Assembly (NCBI GenBank): GCA_039090855.1
Contig: CM076997.1
Coordinates: 168,360,709 to 168,424,708, forward strand
DNA: 64,000 bases
Source of the DNA: Macrothele yani
Taxonomy: Eukaryota; Arthropoda; Arachnida; Araneae; Macrothelidae
Direction of reading: 5' to 3'
Shown here: piece by piece, positions 32,420 through 43,639 of the stretch
Numbering within the stretch: the first letter of the stretch is position 1
How the letters are laid out: every line of letters begins with the position of its first letter
Position numbers and translations under genes: made by a program
Notes under the pieces: generated by a model
Seen by the model: the letters and a program-made list of their open reading frames with translations, nothing else
Databases searched by the model: none
Told to the model about the DNA's origin: nothing

Positions 32420-33642
32420 TTCACTAAAGCTCCTATCTACAACAAGACCGACCCGTTGGGCCTCCTAAAGTAACTGTCTGAAATTAAGAAATGCGGTAAA
32501 ATGTACTTTTGAAGATAATTTATTGTTTTATGAATAAACAGGGATTAATTTTTTCTTCCTCTGTTGAAATAATTTGCAGAGCAACAGTGATTTTTGGCAA
32601 ACTTTGATCTAATCAGTGTTGTAGAAACACTGAAAGTTGTATTACGTCACGATTTTTCCACCCTAGTCTTTTTGTCAGGTCTGCTGCTGCATATACTTGT
32701 AGAGAGAAGCACCAAACTTCAACAGTTCCCTTTCGTACACTATAATACATTGTGTCACATGATAGAGTTTGATCGAATGAAATTCGCCTTTCCACAAGAA
32801 TCCATGAAGAGATCAAGACGTGGAATGCAGTTTAAATAACACGACATTTTTCCATGTGTGTGCGAATAAGATGTCTACTGTAAATAGTAAACTAACTGAA
32901 AAAGTTCTTGTTCCAGTTTTCTTGGACGTATTCCAAGCAAAGCAAATTTAAGAGGATTGCAAGATATGTTTTTGTTTCGCTTTATTTAATTCACTCACCT
33001 TCAGCAAGAGGCTTTCTCTGCAATATAGGAAATACCTAGATATATTTCTTACATCTACAAAACTTTAAGGACAGTCTTATTGATGACTGTTTATCAGCTC
33101 TGAATTCCGAATTGAACTCAGTGAGGATATTGAAACTGAAACAAGAATCTCTGAGGGTTTTCTATCGCAAAGCAAACACTTATAGAAGCATCGTCTCTCG
33201 AACCTTCAATCAGTGGCAGTAGCACCCTTTTAACGATAGGGGATATTGCGATTTCGATATATAGTGATATGAATGTACAGACCTATAAGGTTTCAAGAGA
33301 TACATGACTCGGTGCTAAATTCGTGGATTAAATCATGTCAGCCTGTTGCAGATTATAAAAGACATGTAATTTACGGAAACTGCGAGGTTTTGTACGATCA
33401 TGGCATTCTAAATTTTGGTGATTAGAGTATAGCACAACCTAAAACGAGGCATTTCGTTTGCCCTGTAGTGAAGAATCACAGCAGTTGGAGTAACTATTCA
33501 GAGTAGTAATGGCCAAATGGTGGATGTCGCCCGCGAAATGAGTTTTGGCTGCCAGAAATAAGGTATCTGAAGTGGAAACTTGACTCAACAACAACGGATA
33601 AAGTAGCTGAACAAAGAATGTGCAAAATTTGAACTCTAATTG
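32420..33642. other. No recognisable feature
   Basis: AT-rich DNA. No open frame with a family signature. Confidence 0.5.
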
Positions 33643-33865
33643 CCCATGTGGGGTAGTGGTACACGCCCAGGCTTCTGACCGTTCGTCTGAGTAATCTCGA
33701 GTTCGAGTACGGGATGTGCGACTGTCTTACGGCGCTGGCTCTCTCCATTCCATGGAAATGCTCCGTGGGCTTATAGTACCGAACACTATTAGCGGCCCAA
33801 GATTAGGGATAAGTTCATAGCCCTTAGAGTTCCTCATGGTGGTCGTCAAACCCTGAAACTAAAAT
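33643..33865 (+). repeat. Diverged SINE family A copy
   Basis: GTGGGGTAGTGGTACACGCC head, GTCTTACGGCGCTGGCTCTC body, GATTAGGGATAAGTTCATAG and GGTGGTCGTCAAACCCTGAA end. A ~25-bp insert with ACCGAACACTATTAGCGGC distinguishes it from other copies. Confidence 0.8.
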
Positions 33866-33913
33866 TTGAAGAAAATTTTAGCGCTATTTGCAGCAAACAG
33901 TCACAGGAAATGC

Positions 33914-33940
<27 letters not shown>
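33914..33940. repeat. Poly-A run (27 A)
   Basis: Pure A run ~50 bp past the SINE end, perhaps a separate A-tail remnant. Confidence 0.9.
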
Positions 33941-33945
<5 letters not shown>

Positions 33946-34017
33946 AATTGCTGTTTGGGACAAAAACTGAAACCGTCTCCCAATTAATCACTTTACTACG
34001 TCGTGGTGTCAGAACTC

Positions 34018-34410
34018 GGGTCTGGTTCATTTGCCCGACGTTTACTTCACCGAAGGGTCACTTGACCGAAAATCACTTCACCGAAAAGATTGTTTCACCG
34101 AAAGATCACTTGATCGAAACGTTCATTTCACCGAAGGGTCACTTGATCGAAAGGTACATTTCACCGAAGGGTCACTTTATCGAAAAGTTCATTTCACCGA
34201 AAGGTCTCTTTACCTAAAAGTTCATTTCATCGAAAAGTCACTTCACCGAAGGGTCACTTTATCGAAAAGTTCATTTCACCGAAAGGTCTCTTTACCTAAA
34301 AGTTCATTTCATCGAAAGGTCATTTCACCGAAGGGTCAGTTTATCGAAAACTTTGGATTTCATTACAGGATCTGTTGAAGTATGGTGCAAGTTTGGCAGA
34401 CATACTACCG
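34018..34410 (+). repeat. Left arm: 16-17 bp minisatellite
   Basis: The unit is close to GTTCATTTCACCGAAAG, with TCACTTGATCGAAAG as a frequent variant; about 18 units run from 34044 to 34352. An ~82-bp higher-order unit (five monomers) is repeated at 34171 and 34253. The frames read as PKGHLIE- or FTEGSLDRK-like peptides. That is a consequence of the repeat, not a protein. Confidence 0.9.
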
Positions 34411-34479
34411 AAACGTTAGGGGATCACACTCAAATTGCATATTGATTTCTCCGTGTCACAGAAAACGCAAAGATTTAGT

Positions 34480-36180
34480 TTTAAAACAAAAATAATTAAT
34501 TTTAAGTCCCTAGGCCTCGGCTTAGGACTTTTTAGCAAATTTTAATCACGCTCATGAGGTTTACATAAAAGTCACGTTCAGTGCTCATGTTCATAAGGTT
34601 TACATAAAAAGTAAAATTAATAATGTTGCACATTTTCTCAGGCAAAAATAATAAATTTTAGGTCCCTAGGCCTCGGGTTAGGCCTTTTTAGCAAATTTTA
34701 AACGTGCGTGCTCAAAAGGAGCCATAAAATTGATATTTCAATCTAGGGCCCTAAAATTGATTCCCTTTGCCTGAAAAAATTTGCAACATATTAACTTGAC
34801 TTTTTATGTAAACTTTATGAACATGAGCAGGCACGATTAAAATTTGCTAAAAAGTCCTAAGCCGAGGCCTAGGGCCCTAATATTGATTCTTTTTGCGTAA
34901 ATAAATGTGCAACATTATTAACTTGAGTTTTTATTTAAACCTTATGAATATGCGCACGCACGATTAAATTTTTCTAAAAAAGCCTAGGGCCCTAAAATCG
35001 ATTCTTTTTCCCTGAAAACATGTGCAACGTTATTCACTTGACTTTTTATGTAAGCCTTATGAACATGAGCACGCACGATTACAACTTTCTAAAAAGGCCT
35101 AAGCCGAGGCCTAGGGCCTTAAAATTGATTTTTTTGCCTTAAAAATGCACAACATTATTAACTTGCCTTTTTATGTAAATCTTATGAAAAACGAGCAGGC
35201 ACGATTAAAATTTGCTAAAAAGGGCCGAAGTCTTAGGGGCCGTAAAATTGTTTCTTTTTGCATGAATAAATCTGCAACATTATTAACTTAATTTATTATG
35301 CAAGTCTTATAACTATCATCACGGAAGCTTCAAATATGTTAAGAAGGCCCAGGCCTGTGGCCTTATAATTAAATGTTGTATGAATGGGTAAAAGTGCAAA
35401 ATTATTAACTTGACTTCGTGTGTAAACTAATATGAGCACCCATGGCTCAAAGTGCAAAATTACTAACTCGAGTGCGTATTTAATTAATATGAGCATGCAT
35501 GACTGACATTTGTTAAAATGGCTTAAGCTGAGGCCTAGGGACCTATAATTGATTTTTGTATTTTAGTTAATGTGGAACATTATTCACTTGACTTCATATG
35601 TAAACCTTATGAGTATGACGTGAAGTGATTAAAATCTGCTAAAAAGGCATAAACTGAGGCCTATAAGGCCTTAAAATTCATTCTTTGTGTCTGAGTAAAT
35701 GTATGAAATTATTAACTTTGCTCGTACATAACACATATGAATATGAGCACTGTAGCTTAGAATATGCTAAAAGGGCCCAAATCTGGGCCCAAGGCCTTAA
35801 AATCAACGTTTTTGGGTCTGGGAAAAAAATTCAACATTATTAATTTGTAAACCTTATGAATATGAACAAGAAGGATTAAAATTTGCTAAAAATTCCCAGA
35901 TCTAGTCCTATAGTGCCTTAAAATTAATGTTTTACGCTTGAGCAAAAGTGCAGCACATTTTACTTTACATTTTATATAATGCTTATGAATACGAGTAGGG
36001 TTAAAATCTGTTAAAATGGCCTGTACCTAGGCCTACGGTCAAAACATTCATGTTTTGTGGTTGAGTAAAACTGGAACATTACTTACTTGATTTGATATGT
36101 AGTAACCCTTATGAATATGAGCTCGAGGGATTAAAATTTGACAAAAAGGCACAAATTAATTGTAATTAATCTTAAATTTC
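34480..36180. repeat. Core: ~122-bp satellite-like array with an orientation switch
   Basis: The GAACATGAGCAGGCACGATT word or its variants recurs at about 34820, 34946, 35066, 35186, 35310, 35430/35490, 35610, 35737, 35857, 35985 and 36112, giving a period of 120-128 bp. The units carry TTGCTAAAAAGG and AGGCCTAGGGCC motifs. The first ~250 bp (34480-34730) has the same units in reverse orientation (CCTAGGCCTCGGCTTAGGAC), so the array flips near 34735. Units diverge steadily toward the right. Confidence 0.85.
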
Positions 36181-36257
36181 GAAAAGCCTACTCATGAGGA
36201 GGTGTTTCATAGAAATTAAAAGTGTATTTTTTATATAATCCGATAATGTTTAGGTGG

Positions 36258-36566
36258 CCAGTTTTTCAAAAACCCGCACCACACTTCAACAGATCTCCAA
36301 CAACAAAATTCTGAGTTTTCGATAAACTGACCATTCGGTGAAATGATTTTTCGATAAAATGAACTTTTAGGTAAAGTAATCCTTCGGTGAAATGAACTTT
36401 TCGATCAAATGTCCTTTCGATGAAATGAACTTTTAGGTGAAGTGACCTTTCGGTGAAATGAACTTTTCGGTCAAGTGACCCTTCGGTGAAATGTACCTTT
36501 CGATCAAGTGATTTTCGGCGAAGTGATTTTCGGTCAAGTGACCTTTCGATCAAGTGAACGATACCC
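36258..36566 (-). repeat. Right arm: inverted minisatellite
   Basis: The reverse complement of the left arm in composition and order. It begins at the core side with AAACCCGCACCACACTTCAA, matching the left arm's TTGAAGTATGGTGCAAGTTT. The 16-17 bp unit count is similar to the left arm but individual units differ, so the arms have diverged. Confidence 0.88.
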
Positions 36567-36579
36567 TCAGAACTCTTGG

Positions 36580-37140
36580 CAGTAAGAGAAACAACAGGAG
36601 ATACCACAATGCAGACCCGACTGCAAAAAGAGCATTACCGAAATGCAAAGTGCTTTAACTTCAAAAGGCAATGTGACGGGAATAACAGCATGCGTAAGGT
36701 TGATAAGGGCTATGGGACGGTGATAAGAGCTTGAAGGTTGCTGGCGGTCCAATCCCACTGCTAGAGGGCATCAACTTGATTAGAACCAGCATTTATTGGT
36801 ACCTGTGGTTTGCTCTTAGTGTATCTTCACAATATGCGCGTACATAAGTTTGTGGAAATTTTCTGCATGTGTGATAATGATTAACACATTCAAATTAGTG
36901 GTGAATATAGATCGTTTCAGGTAGATGGGAAGATGAATTTTTGTTTCCGCACAATAAGGTAACAAAACAAAATTCTCCGTGAGCTAACGAGTGCTTTCAC
37001 GTCAAAAGAAATATAAATTTACTTATCGCCACTTTCCGTACCAACTAGAAAATTATAAAACGCATACTGGACAAGCACGTGTTGCAGTAGCAGCGGATTT
37101 GAAAAACAAAGCTTAGTGTTCAGCAACAGGGGTTTATTAA
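36580..37140. other. No recognisable feature
   Basis: Spacer between the foldback element and a SINE. Confidence 0.5.
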
Positions 37141-37144
37141 ACCA

Positions 37145-37342
37145 AAATCTAAGCGCCGGCTTCTGACTATTCGTCCGAAATTGGTTCGGGTTCGAATCCG
37201 GTGAGGCATGGATGTTGCGTTTGTCTTACAGCACTGGCTTTCACTCTTCTCTGGAACCAGTGATCCTAAATTAGGAATGGACGACTGCTTATAGCCCATC
37301 GAGTTGCTCTCGGTGGTCGTTCAAATTCCAACGAAAAAAATC
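37145..37342 (+). repeat. SINE family A copy, 5' truncated
   Basis: Begins within the tRNA-like part (TAAGCGCCGGCTTCTGACTA, box B GGTTCGAATCCGG), then GTCTTACAGCACTGGC and CTAAATTAGGAATGGACGAC, and ends GGTGGTCGTTCAAATTCCAA with an A-rich tail. Confidence 0.85.
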
Positions 37343-37629
37343 AAAATCAAGTCACTCTCTCTCTCCTGGCATCTTTTGATGTGAGCTCTGAGATTCCAAA
37401 AGAAAAACTTGCTGCTTGTCTAACATACAGTTTGTTAAAACATATTGTATAAAAATGGCCAAAACATAGAAGAAAATATTCCTAGTGAATTCAAAAATAT
37501 GCCTGTGCTAAAACAAGCTGTTACTAGGAAATTTTTAGAAAGAAGTACACACGTTTATTAAACAAACGGCAGGTTTTTCTTCTGGAATCTCAGAGCTCAT
37601 ATGAAACGATACTAAGGAAGACTGTTGGA

Positions 37630-37850
37630 TTTGAGTTTTTTTTACGCAAAGTCAGTTATGACGAAGTTAACTTCTCCATCTTTTTTATGCCAGGGGAGGG
37701 ATTCGAACCCACAACTCACGGAACCGAAGCTCCACGTGCTATCCATTATACTACACTGGCATGTGCTCTCACTGCTTCGAACCCACAACTTTTTATCTCA
37801 TCTGCGTCCTGCGGAGCAGGCACGTCACACTGTAAACTTTTCTTTGTCAT
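37630..37850 (-). repeat. SINE family B-related copy
   Basis: On the - strand: GTGACGTGCCTGCTCCGCAG, then GACGCAGATGAGATAAAAAG, then a tRNA-like module (GTGTAGTATAATGGATAGC, box B GGGTTCGAATCCC) and a GATGGAGAAGTTAACTTCG end. The same order (GTGACGTACCTGCC, GGACGCACACGACATAAAGG, tRNA-like, GACGGAGAAATCTACTTCG) occurs at 55075-55260. Confidence 0.75.
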
Positions 37851-37859
37851 TAGATGAAT

Positions 37860-38890
37860 AAATCAATATAACCGATACAACATAACTCTTAATTTATATT
37901 CGAAGTGCTTAAGAACAGTTTGCCATTCATGAAGGAATTGCTTATGCTAGAACTATTTCATGACAGGATCTCAAGCAGAAATATCCCTGTGACAATAGCT
38001 AAATTTCTAAATGAGATTGATGGTGCAAAGAAACTTTTAGCGGTAAAACATGCAGTGTTCTCACACAAGCTTAATAGGAATACTACGTAAGGACAGAATT
38101 AATTGCATAGCTTTTCTTTGGAAGCACTGCTGTCTGGAAAGTGTTTGCACACGGAGGATGTAATGAAGATAGAGATGAAATGCGTGAATTTAATTAAAGG
38201 ACAAAACAGGACATTTACTCACTTGAAGTTTCTTTCTTTGGTAGCATAAATTGAAGCCATATATAAATATTTGATTTTATACACATATATTATCTGGGTA
38301 AGAAAAGGGAATTGCTTAAAATTATTATTGGCTTTCAGGAAAAACGTGTGGATTTTCTCGATGAACATGAGAAAACTAACAGATATTAAGCATAAGAGCG
38401 AATTTATCGGACACTCGCTTGTCTTTGTCTCTAACATCACGTATCAGAGGAACAAACTTAACCTGAAGTTACAAGGGCGAAATCAAAACACCTCAGAGCT
38501 TGTTGGACAACAAAATGGGTTCACAAAAGTTTTGAGGATTTTTAATTTTTTGTTTGCCAATTGAAACTAAGTGCACTTTCTTTCATGCGACTAAATAGCA
38601 GATAAGAATTTGGTCATAGATATAAAATTCTGCATTACAATGCTCGATATGCTTTCAGAACAGCTTACAAGAAATTTTGCTGGTTTTAACAACATGGACT
38701 CTGAGAGACTCCGTTCAATAATCCCATGAACTGCAACATTTCAGGGAAGCAGGAAGGCATCCACATGGAGCTTTGTGGTAAGCAAAATGATTCTTTCTTC
38801 CATTCAAGACACGAAACAGGGACCTATAAACTATTTTCCTTAACTACTTAAAATTATTCTTGCATCATCAGTGCACTTGTTAAAACCTCC
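37860..38890. other. No recognisable feature
   Basis: AT-rich DNA with short open frames at 37905-38090 and 38271-38564. Neither shows a family signature. Confidence 0.45.
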
Positions 38891-38893
38891 TGA

Positions 38894-39108
38894 GCCGCCC
38901 CGGTGGAGCAGTGGTCTAAGCGATGGCTCCTGATCATTCGTCTTAAAGGGGTCCGGGTTCGAATCCCGTAAGGCATGGGTGTTGTGTTTGTCTTACGGCG
39001 CTGGCTCTCTTCCTACCCTGGAGCCAATGACCCTGAATTAGGGACGGACGACTGCTTACAGCCCATTGAGTTGCACCAGGTGGTCGTTAAACCTCCAATC
39101 AAAACAAA
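38894..39108 (+). repeat. SINE family A copy
   Basis: GCCGCCCCGGTGGAGCAGTG head, box B GGTTCGAATCCCG, GTCTTACGGCGCTGGCTCTC, GAATTAGGGACGGACGACTG and GTGGTCGTTAAACCTCCAAT with a short A-rich tail. Flanks CCTCCTGA and ATCCACCTGA are a possible but imperfect target duplication. Confidence 0.9.
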
Positions 39109-39109
39109 A

Positions 39110-40957
39110 AATCCACCTGATACTGTTCGGATATGAAAGAACTCAACGTCAATGTCTTTTTCGTCCTTGATTTTTCTGTTATTACAATTAGATCAGCACA
39201 TATGCCTAAGTAACATTAGTTTGCTCGCTAATAGGAAGGCGTATGCTGTATACATTGTGCACCTTATTTTAGCATTTGATGAAAAATTATATCCAGAGTG
39301 TATTCTTTATTTGCGCTCCTTTTGAAACAGCATTCAGGACTTAATTCTTCTAGGTTGCTTGTTTGCAGTTCACTTATTTCAAAGAGTAGACTGCCATCTT
39401 TTTTGATCAGCACCTGTTTGAGCAAGAAAGCTAGGTTTAGTAAGCTTTTATTTATTTTGCACTTTTACAATGCGTTATAAAATAAAATGTCGGTGTCTTG
39501 AACCCGTGATTTCATTTAAAGTTATTGAACTTCTTAGCAAAGTAATATAAAGTGCACAAGTCCAGGTATCTGCATGTGAAAGTGGAAGAAAATGAGGTCA
39601 ATCATATCCAGAAGACTGCATTAGAATACTAAGGGCTGTCAAAATTGCGAAGGATAAAGTTTTGTATGTTCAGAAGGCCGTGTATATTGCATTTAGAAAG
39701 CTGCACAGTTGTTGAAACGGACAGAACAAACCCCAAAAGGGTGCACAGCGCTTTTAAGAATATAATACGACGATCGGAAGATAAAACCTCGATTTGTACC
39801 AGAGTAAAGAAATAATTTGTGAGATAGCCAAAGCGATTTAATTACTTTGTGTGTCTAAAAGTTTGAAAGAATACCCAATGAAATTGTGGGATTGGATAAC
39901 TGGCGAAATTCAAAGAGCACAAAAGACTGCTAAATGAAATTACTAAGATGAATAGCCGGCCAGAAAAGGAAATTAAATGTGTCTCGGTGCGTATATATTG
40001 ATAATGCCGGTGCAGGTACAATACCAAATGATGTTTTTTTGCTCTCTAAATATGCCAAAATATGAAAAATTGCTTCACCTCCTTTTGTTTCTTTTTTTGC
40101 TCGAAAGCAGATTACTGTCATTCAGAAGTTCAGAGCAAAAACCATCGTGTGTTAGATGTGATCAAAGAAGTTTTTATCAAAGCTATCATTAGCAGATGAT
40201 AAAGTGATATCCATCTGTTCATTTTTATGTACTCTCGATCAACAGTGATGAAGAGCTTCTGAATTTTTCCTGACTACTGGAGAAAGATCACGATGACCCA
40301 GAAGTCTCTTTGCTCCCTCTGACTAATCGAAGCGCAGGGGAACGATTCCCTTCTCGCCTAACTCCGAATATCTATGAGACATCGAAGCACATGACTAAAG
40401 GAGTTTGCGCACGCCCTTCCAGTTTTTCCTTAACACTTCAGTATCAGGAGACTTTGAAATGCGTTATCGACAAAACATTTTATTTGTAAACATTTTCTTG
40501 GGTAACCACCATACAAGTGATGAATATTTTGGGGTCCTCAATTGTTTCTAAATAAAAGCTGAAGGATTACGCCTACCTCTTCTATTAAATAACCCTATGT
40601 TTTTCAGAAAATTACATTACACGTGAAATACTAAAACGCTTATTACTTCGCAGCGTTATTCCTCATCAATGTGGAACGCTAAGTACTCAAGCAAATGATA
40701 CATAAACAGTCATTACTTCGGGCAACGACTCTTTAAGATCACAGGCTAATGACATGTAAAGTCATTGTTTGAAGCACTCTTTCTTGAGAAGGAAACCGAA
40801 ATCCCTCTTTAATTACCCATACTATCTTTCACGCGTAAAGTTAATCGTAAAGTGCACTTTTCGTGAAATGAAACGAATTCCACCTTTATTTCACTTTAAG
40901 AAAAATCATGCTGAAAACGTTTCCTCAAAAAATTGCTTTAATAGTGAATGCATCATC
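39110..40957. other. No recognisable feature
   Basis: About 1.85 kb of AT-rich DNA, with no gene or repeat that I recognise. Confidence 0.5.
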
Positions 40958-40959
40958 TA

Positions 40960-42214
40960 CCGAGGTTGAGTCGAAAGTTTTGCAATATTTGCATAAACGC
41001 ATGTGCTGCTACGAGTATGTCACGTGTTTAAACTAGTTCAAGTCGCGCACTGAAGTCAGTCGAAAGGGATATAAAATGGCACTCGTTGCCGTTAACAGCG
41101 TTGCATGACGTCGTTCTGTCTGTGATTGGTACGCCTAAAAGATGAACAGCCACAACCGGCTAATTAAGGAACTTTTGCTTCACGAGTTTGAACTCAGCCA
41201 TAATGCTGCTCAAGCAGCACGAAACATTTGTCGCACGAAAGGTGAAGGTTCCGTGGACAACAGCACCGCAACAGATACGTGTTTAAGAAATGCCGCTCAG
41301 GTGACAGAAACCTTGACTATCAGCAAAGGTCAGGTAGACCGCGAGCCGTGAATTCGGAGGCCGTTCGCCAGGCCGTAGAGGGAAATCCGACAGCCAGCAG
41401 TCGAGATTACCAAGCGAGTTGGGCATATCACATGTACATATGTACGATATTTAATAAAAGGTTCTTCACCTTAAGGACCTCGGCAAGGTCTAGAGGAGCT
41501 GCCGCATTGTCCCACGCAAACTAGCGCTAGCTGAAATAAACCTCCGAGTGAAAGTGTGCATGAAACTCCTAAGAAAACAAGAGAATTGTTACGTGCGATG
41601 AAAGGTGGGTCTATTACCATAATCCTAACTCACAACGGCAGTGATTGCGCCAGGGCCAGCTTCCTGAACCTGTTGCCAAACCTGGGCGCTTCGAGCAGAA
41701 GGTGACGCTCCGCATCTGGTAGAATTTCGAGGGGATAATCCATTACGAATTTTTTCCAGACGGTCGGACCATCAACGCCAATCTCTACTCTGAATATCTA
41801 GAGCGGATGTATGCCGTTTTAGTGGAGAAGTTCCCAGCACTGGTGAACAGAAAGCGCGCTCTTCTATACCGCGCAAACGAACCGGGCAAAAAGTCCAGGA
41901 ACTTGAGGGCATCGAAACTGATGCCACACCCAGCATATAGTCCGGATCTAGCCCCTTCGGATTATTACCTGTTCAGGTCTATGGCCCACTTTCTTCGCGA
42001 GCGACACTTCAACAACCAGGAGGAGGTGGAAGCTGGGGTGAAGGAGTTCTTCGTCTCGAAGGACCGCCGCGGAATGGAACAACTAGCAAACCGATGGCTA
42101 AAGACGATGCAACACAATGGCCTATACTTTGAGTGCTAGTCAGTTTTCGTCGTAAAAGTACGTATGAAGACATAAAGTGATCAAAATATTGCAAAACTTT
42201 CGACTCACCCTCTG
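40960..42214 (+). mobile_element. Mariner transposon, complete length but decayed
   Basis: TA-flanked ends: left CCGAGGTTGAGTCGAAAGTT, right (reversed) CAGAGGGTGAGTCGAAAGTT. Length is 1255 bp. It is the same family as 18820-21410 and useful as the uninterrupted reference. The transposase reads in pieces: ELLLHEFELSHNAAQAARNI (41163-41230), a helix-turn-helix region with deletions, TCDERWVYYHN near 41590-41620 (first Asp kept), a damaged second block where QQDN should be (LLYRANEPGKK), then PAYSPDLAPSDYYLFR and a well-kept C-terminus ending NGLYFEC at 42139. Dead through frameshifts and the lost second catalytic block. Confidence 0.88.
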
Positions 42215-42216
42215 TA

Positions 42217-43194
42217 TATATAAACATAACTGATTCTTACTACTCGTAACTATCAAAATATTCATTTTACAGCAAGGGACCTACTGGATCAATGACTTAT
42301 TCCTGTCCCCAGCTGAGAAGGAATAATAGTTATTGTTAATTTTAAGCATTTTCTAACGAAACCTGAAACGCGCACGCTCCCCCCCCCCCCATCCTCTCTC
42401 TCTGCCTAACTTTTCCAAACATATTTTTTGTAGCTCTTGGGGCTTTGATATCATCCGTAAAATGTCACTTACGCAAAATATTTATATAGTTTGAGACACA
42501 AATCAGTCGCCGTAATCAGGTACTTCAAATTTTGACACTGCCTGATTTCAGCACTGGTACATTCCGTTTTTCTTAATCCTACGCTTCTGCAGCCAGCTTC
42601 TCAATGGGTCTTCACGAATAACAAATCACCATTGTTTCAGCTAGTGTTTAGATATTCTAGGAAATGACTGTCCCGCGTTCTTTCAAATGATACATTTTGA
42701 CAACTAGATAAATGGCTCTCCTAAGCGGCTTTAATCATTATATCTTGATATTTTCACAAACACCAGTCTAGTGTGCTTCCAGATAAATGGAAATTGTAGC
42801 ATTTTATTACGTTTTCATCGGTAGCAATTTTCCATAGTTTTAGAAAAATATTTTTTTGTGTGTGTGTTTCCATGAATAGCAACCACATTGTGTCAAGTCA
42901 GCTCCCATGCAGTGATATTTAAGAAAAATGTGAATTTTTAAACCTTAGAGCATTATTTAAATGTCGGACTTGGTTATTCTTTAGTGAACTTTTTTCCCTG
43001 TTGAGAAAACGTATAATTTCTGATGCAGTTTCTCTTAAAGTCTCTTCTCGTACGCATATCCTCCAGTCAACATATTCAAGTATAATCAAAAGAACTAAAT
43101 CATGATTCCTTTAAATAATACATTTTGATACTTCCATAAATGACACAGCCCAAAAACAACAACGAAAAGGTTTCTGGTGCTTTGGAAGTTAGAC
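42217..43194. other. No recognisable feature; poly-C and (TC)n near 42377-42404
   Basis: AT-rich spacer. It has a 14-C run followed by CTCTCTCTCT, an unusual simple-sequence spot in this AT-rich DNA. Confidence 0.6.
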
Positions 43195-43204
43195 CTGTTC
43201 CTGG

Positions 43205-43305
43205 GTGCATTTGGGGCGTTGATTCCAAAAATGGCATTTGTTTTGCGGCATCAGCTCTAGTTTTGGAGATACGACATACCCACCTTAAATGCTGATGTGC
43301 AGAAA
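43205..43305 (+). repeat. Dispersed repeat segment, inverted to 45545-45625
   Basis: GTTGATTCCAAAAATGGCAT, then CATCAGCT and TTTTGGAGATACGACATA, matches the reverse complement of the segment at 45545-45625. The two stand on either side of the decayed gene at 43640-44660. Confidence 0.7.
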
Positions 43306-43639
43306 TATAATAAAGTATATATTTTTAATTTGTGATTGTTCCGGGCGATAAAGGAACATAGTGGTTTCCTGGTGTATGTAGGTATTCCAACTTTGGCGAC
43401 GATCCCGTAAAGCAAAGCTCACCAAGATCAGAAATAGATAGAGGGAGTGGAATCGGATGAATGTGGACCGAGTCTGTGCTGTGTTGCTCCGGGGATAAAC
43501 TGAACAGAAATTACAATAATTTCTATATATATGAATGTAATATTCTAATTTGTGATTATAAAACCAGTGTCTGTTAGTCTAATTTTGAGTTTGTGAACAA
43601 CTATACAACGAGATAATGTAATGTGATTTATTTACGCTT

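Larger units (their letters stand above)
34018..36566. mobile_element. Foldback (Mutator-like?) transposon with minisatellite arms
   Basis: The left end begins GGGTCTGGTTCATTTG; the right end, reversed, begins GGGTATCGTTCACTTGATCG. The 9-bp word TCAGAACTC stands directly outside both ends (34009-34017 and 36567-36575), a clean target duplication. The arms are long: left 34018-34410 and right 36258-36566, inverted relative to each other. Each is built of a tandem ~16-17 bp unit, and each continues inward into a shared GGATCTGTTGAAGTATGGTG-like word. The core is a ~122-bp satellite-like array. No transposase is visible. A 9-bp duplication with GGG ends and tandem-repeat arms recalls Mutator-like and foldback elements. 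Superfamily assignment is inference, because TSD length is the main clue. Confidence 0.85.

Noticed and set aside
34044..34352. Regular short repeats resembling a CRISPR array
   Set aside because: There are no unique spacers; units are contiguous and diverged, and the DNA is eukaryotic. It is a minisatellite arm.
33888..34378. Repetitive open frames with PKGHLIE or FTEGSLDRK peptides
   Set aside because: They exist because the minisatellite unit lacks stops in some frames; the mirrored arm gives a similar frame on the other strand. Not a gene.
38271..38564. A 97-residue open frame that might be a host exon
   Set aside because: No family signature, no splice-site context that I could defend, and length within chance in AT-rich DNA.
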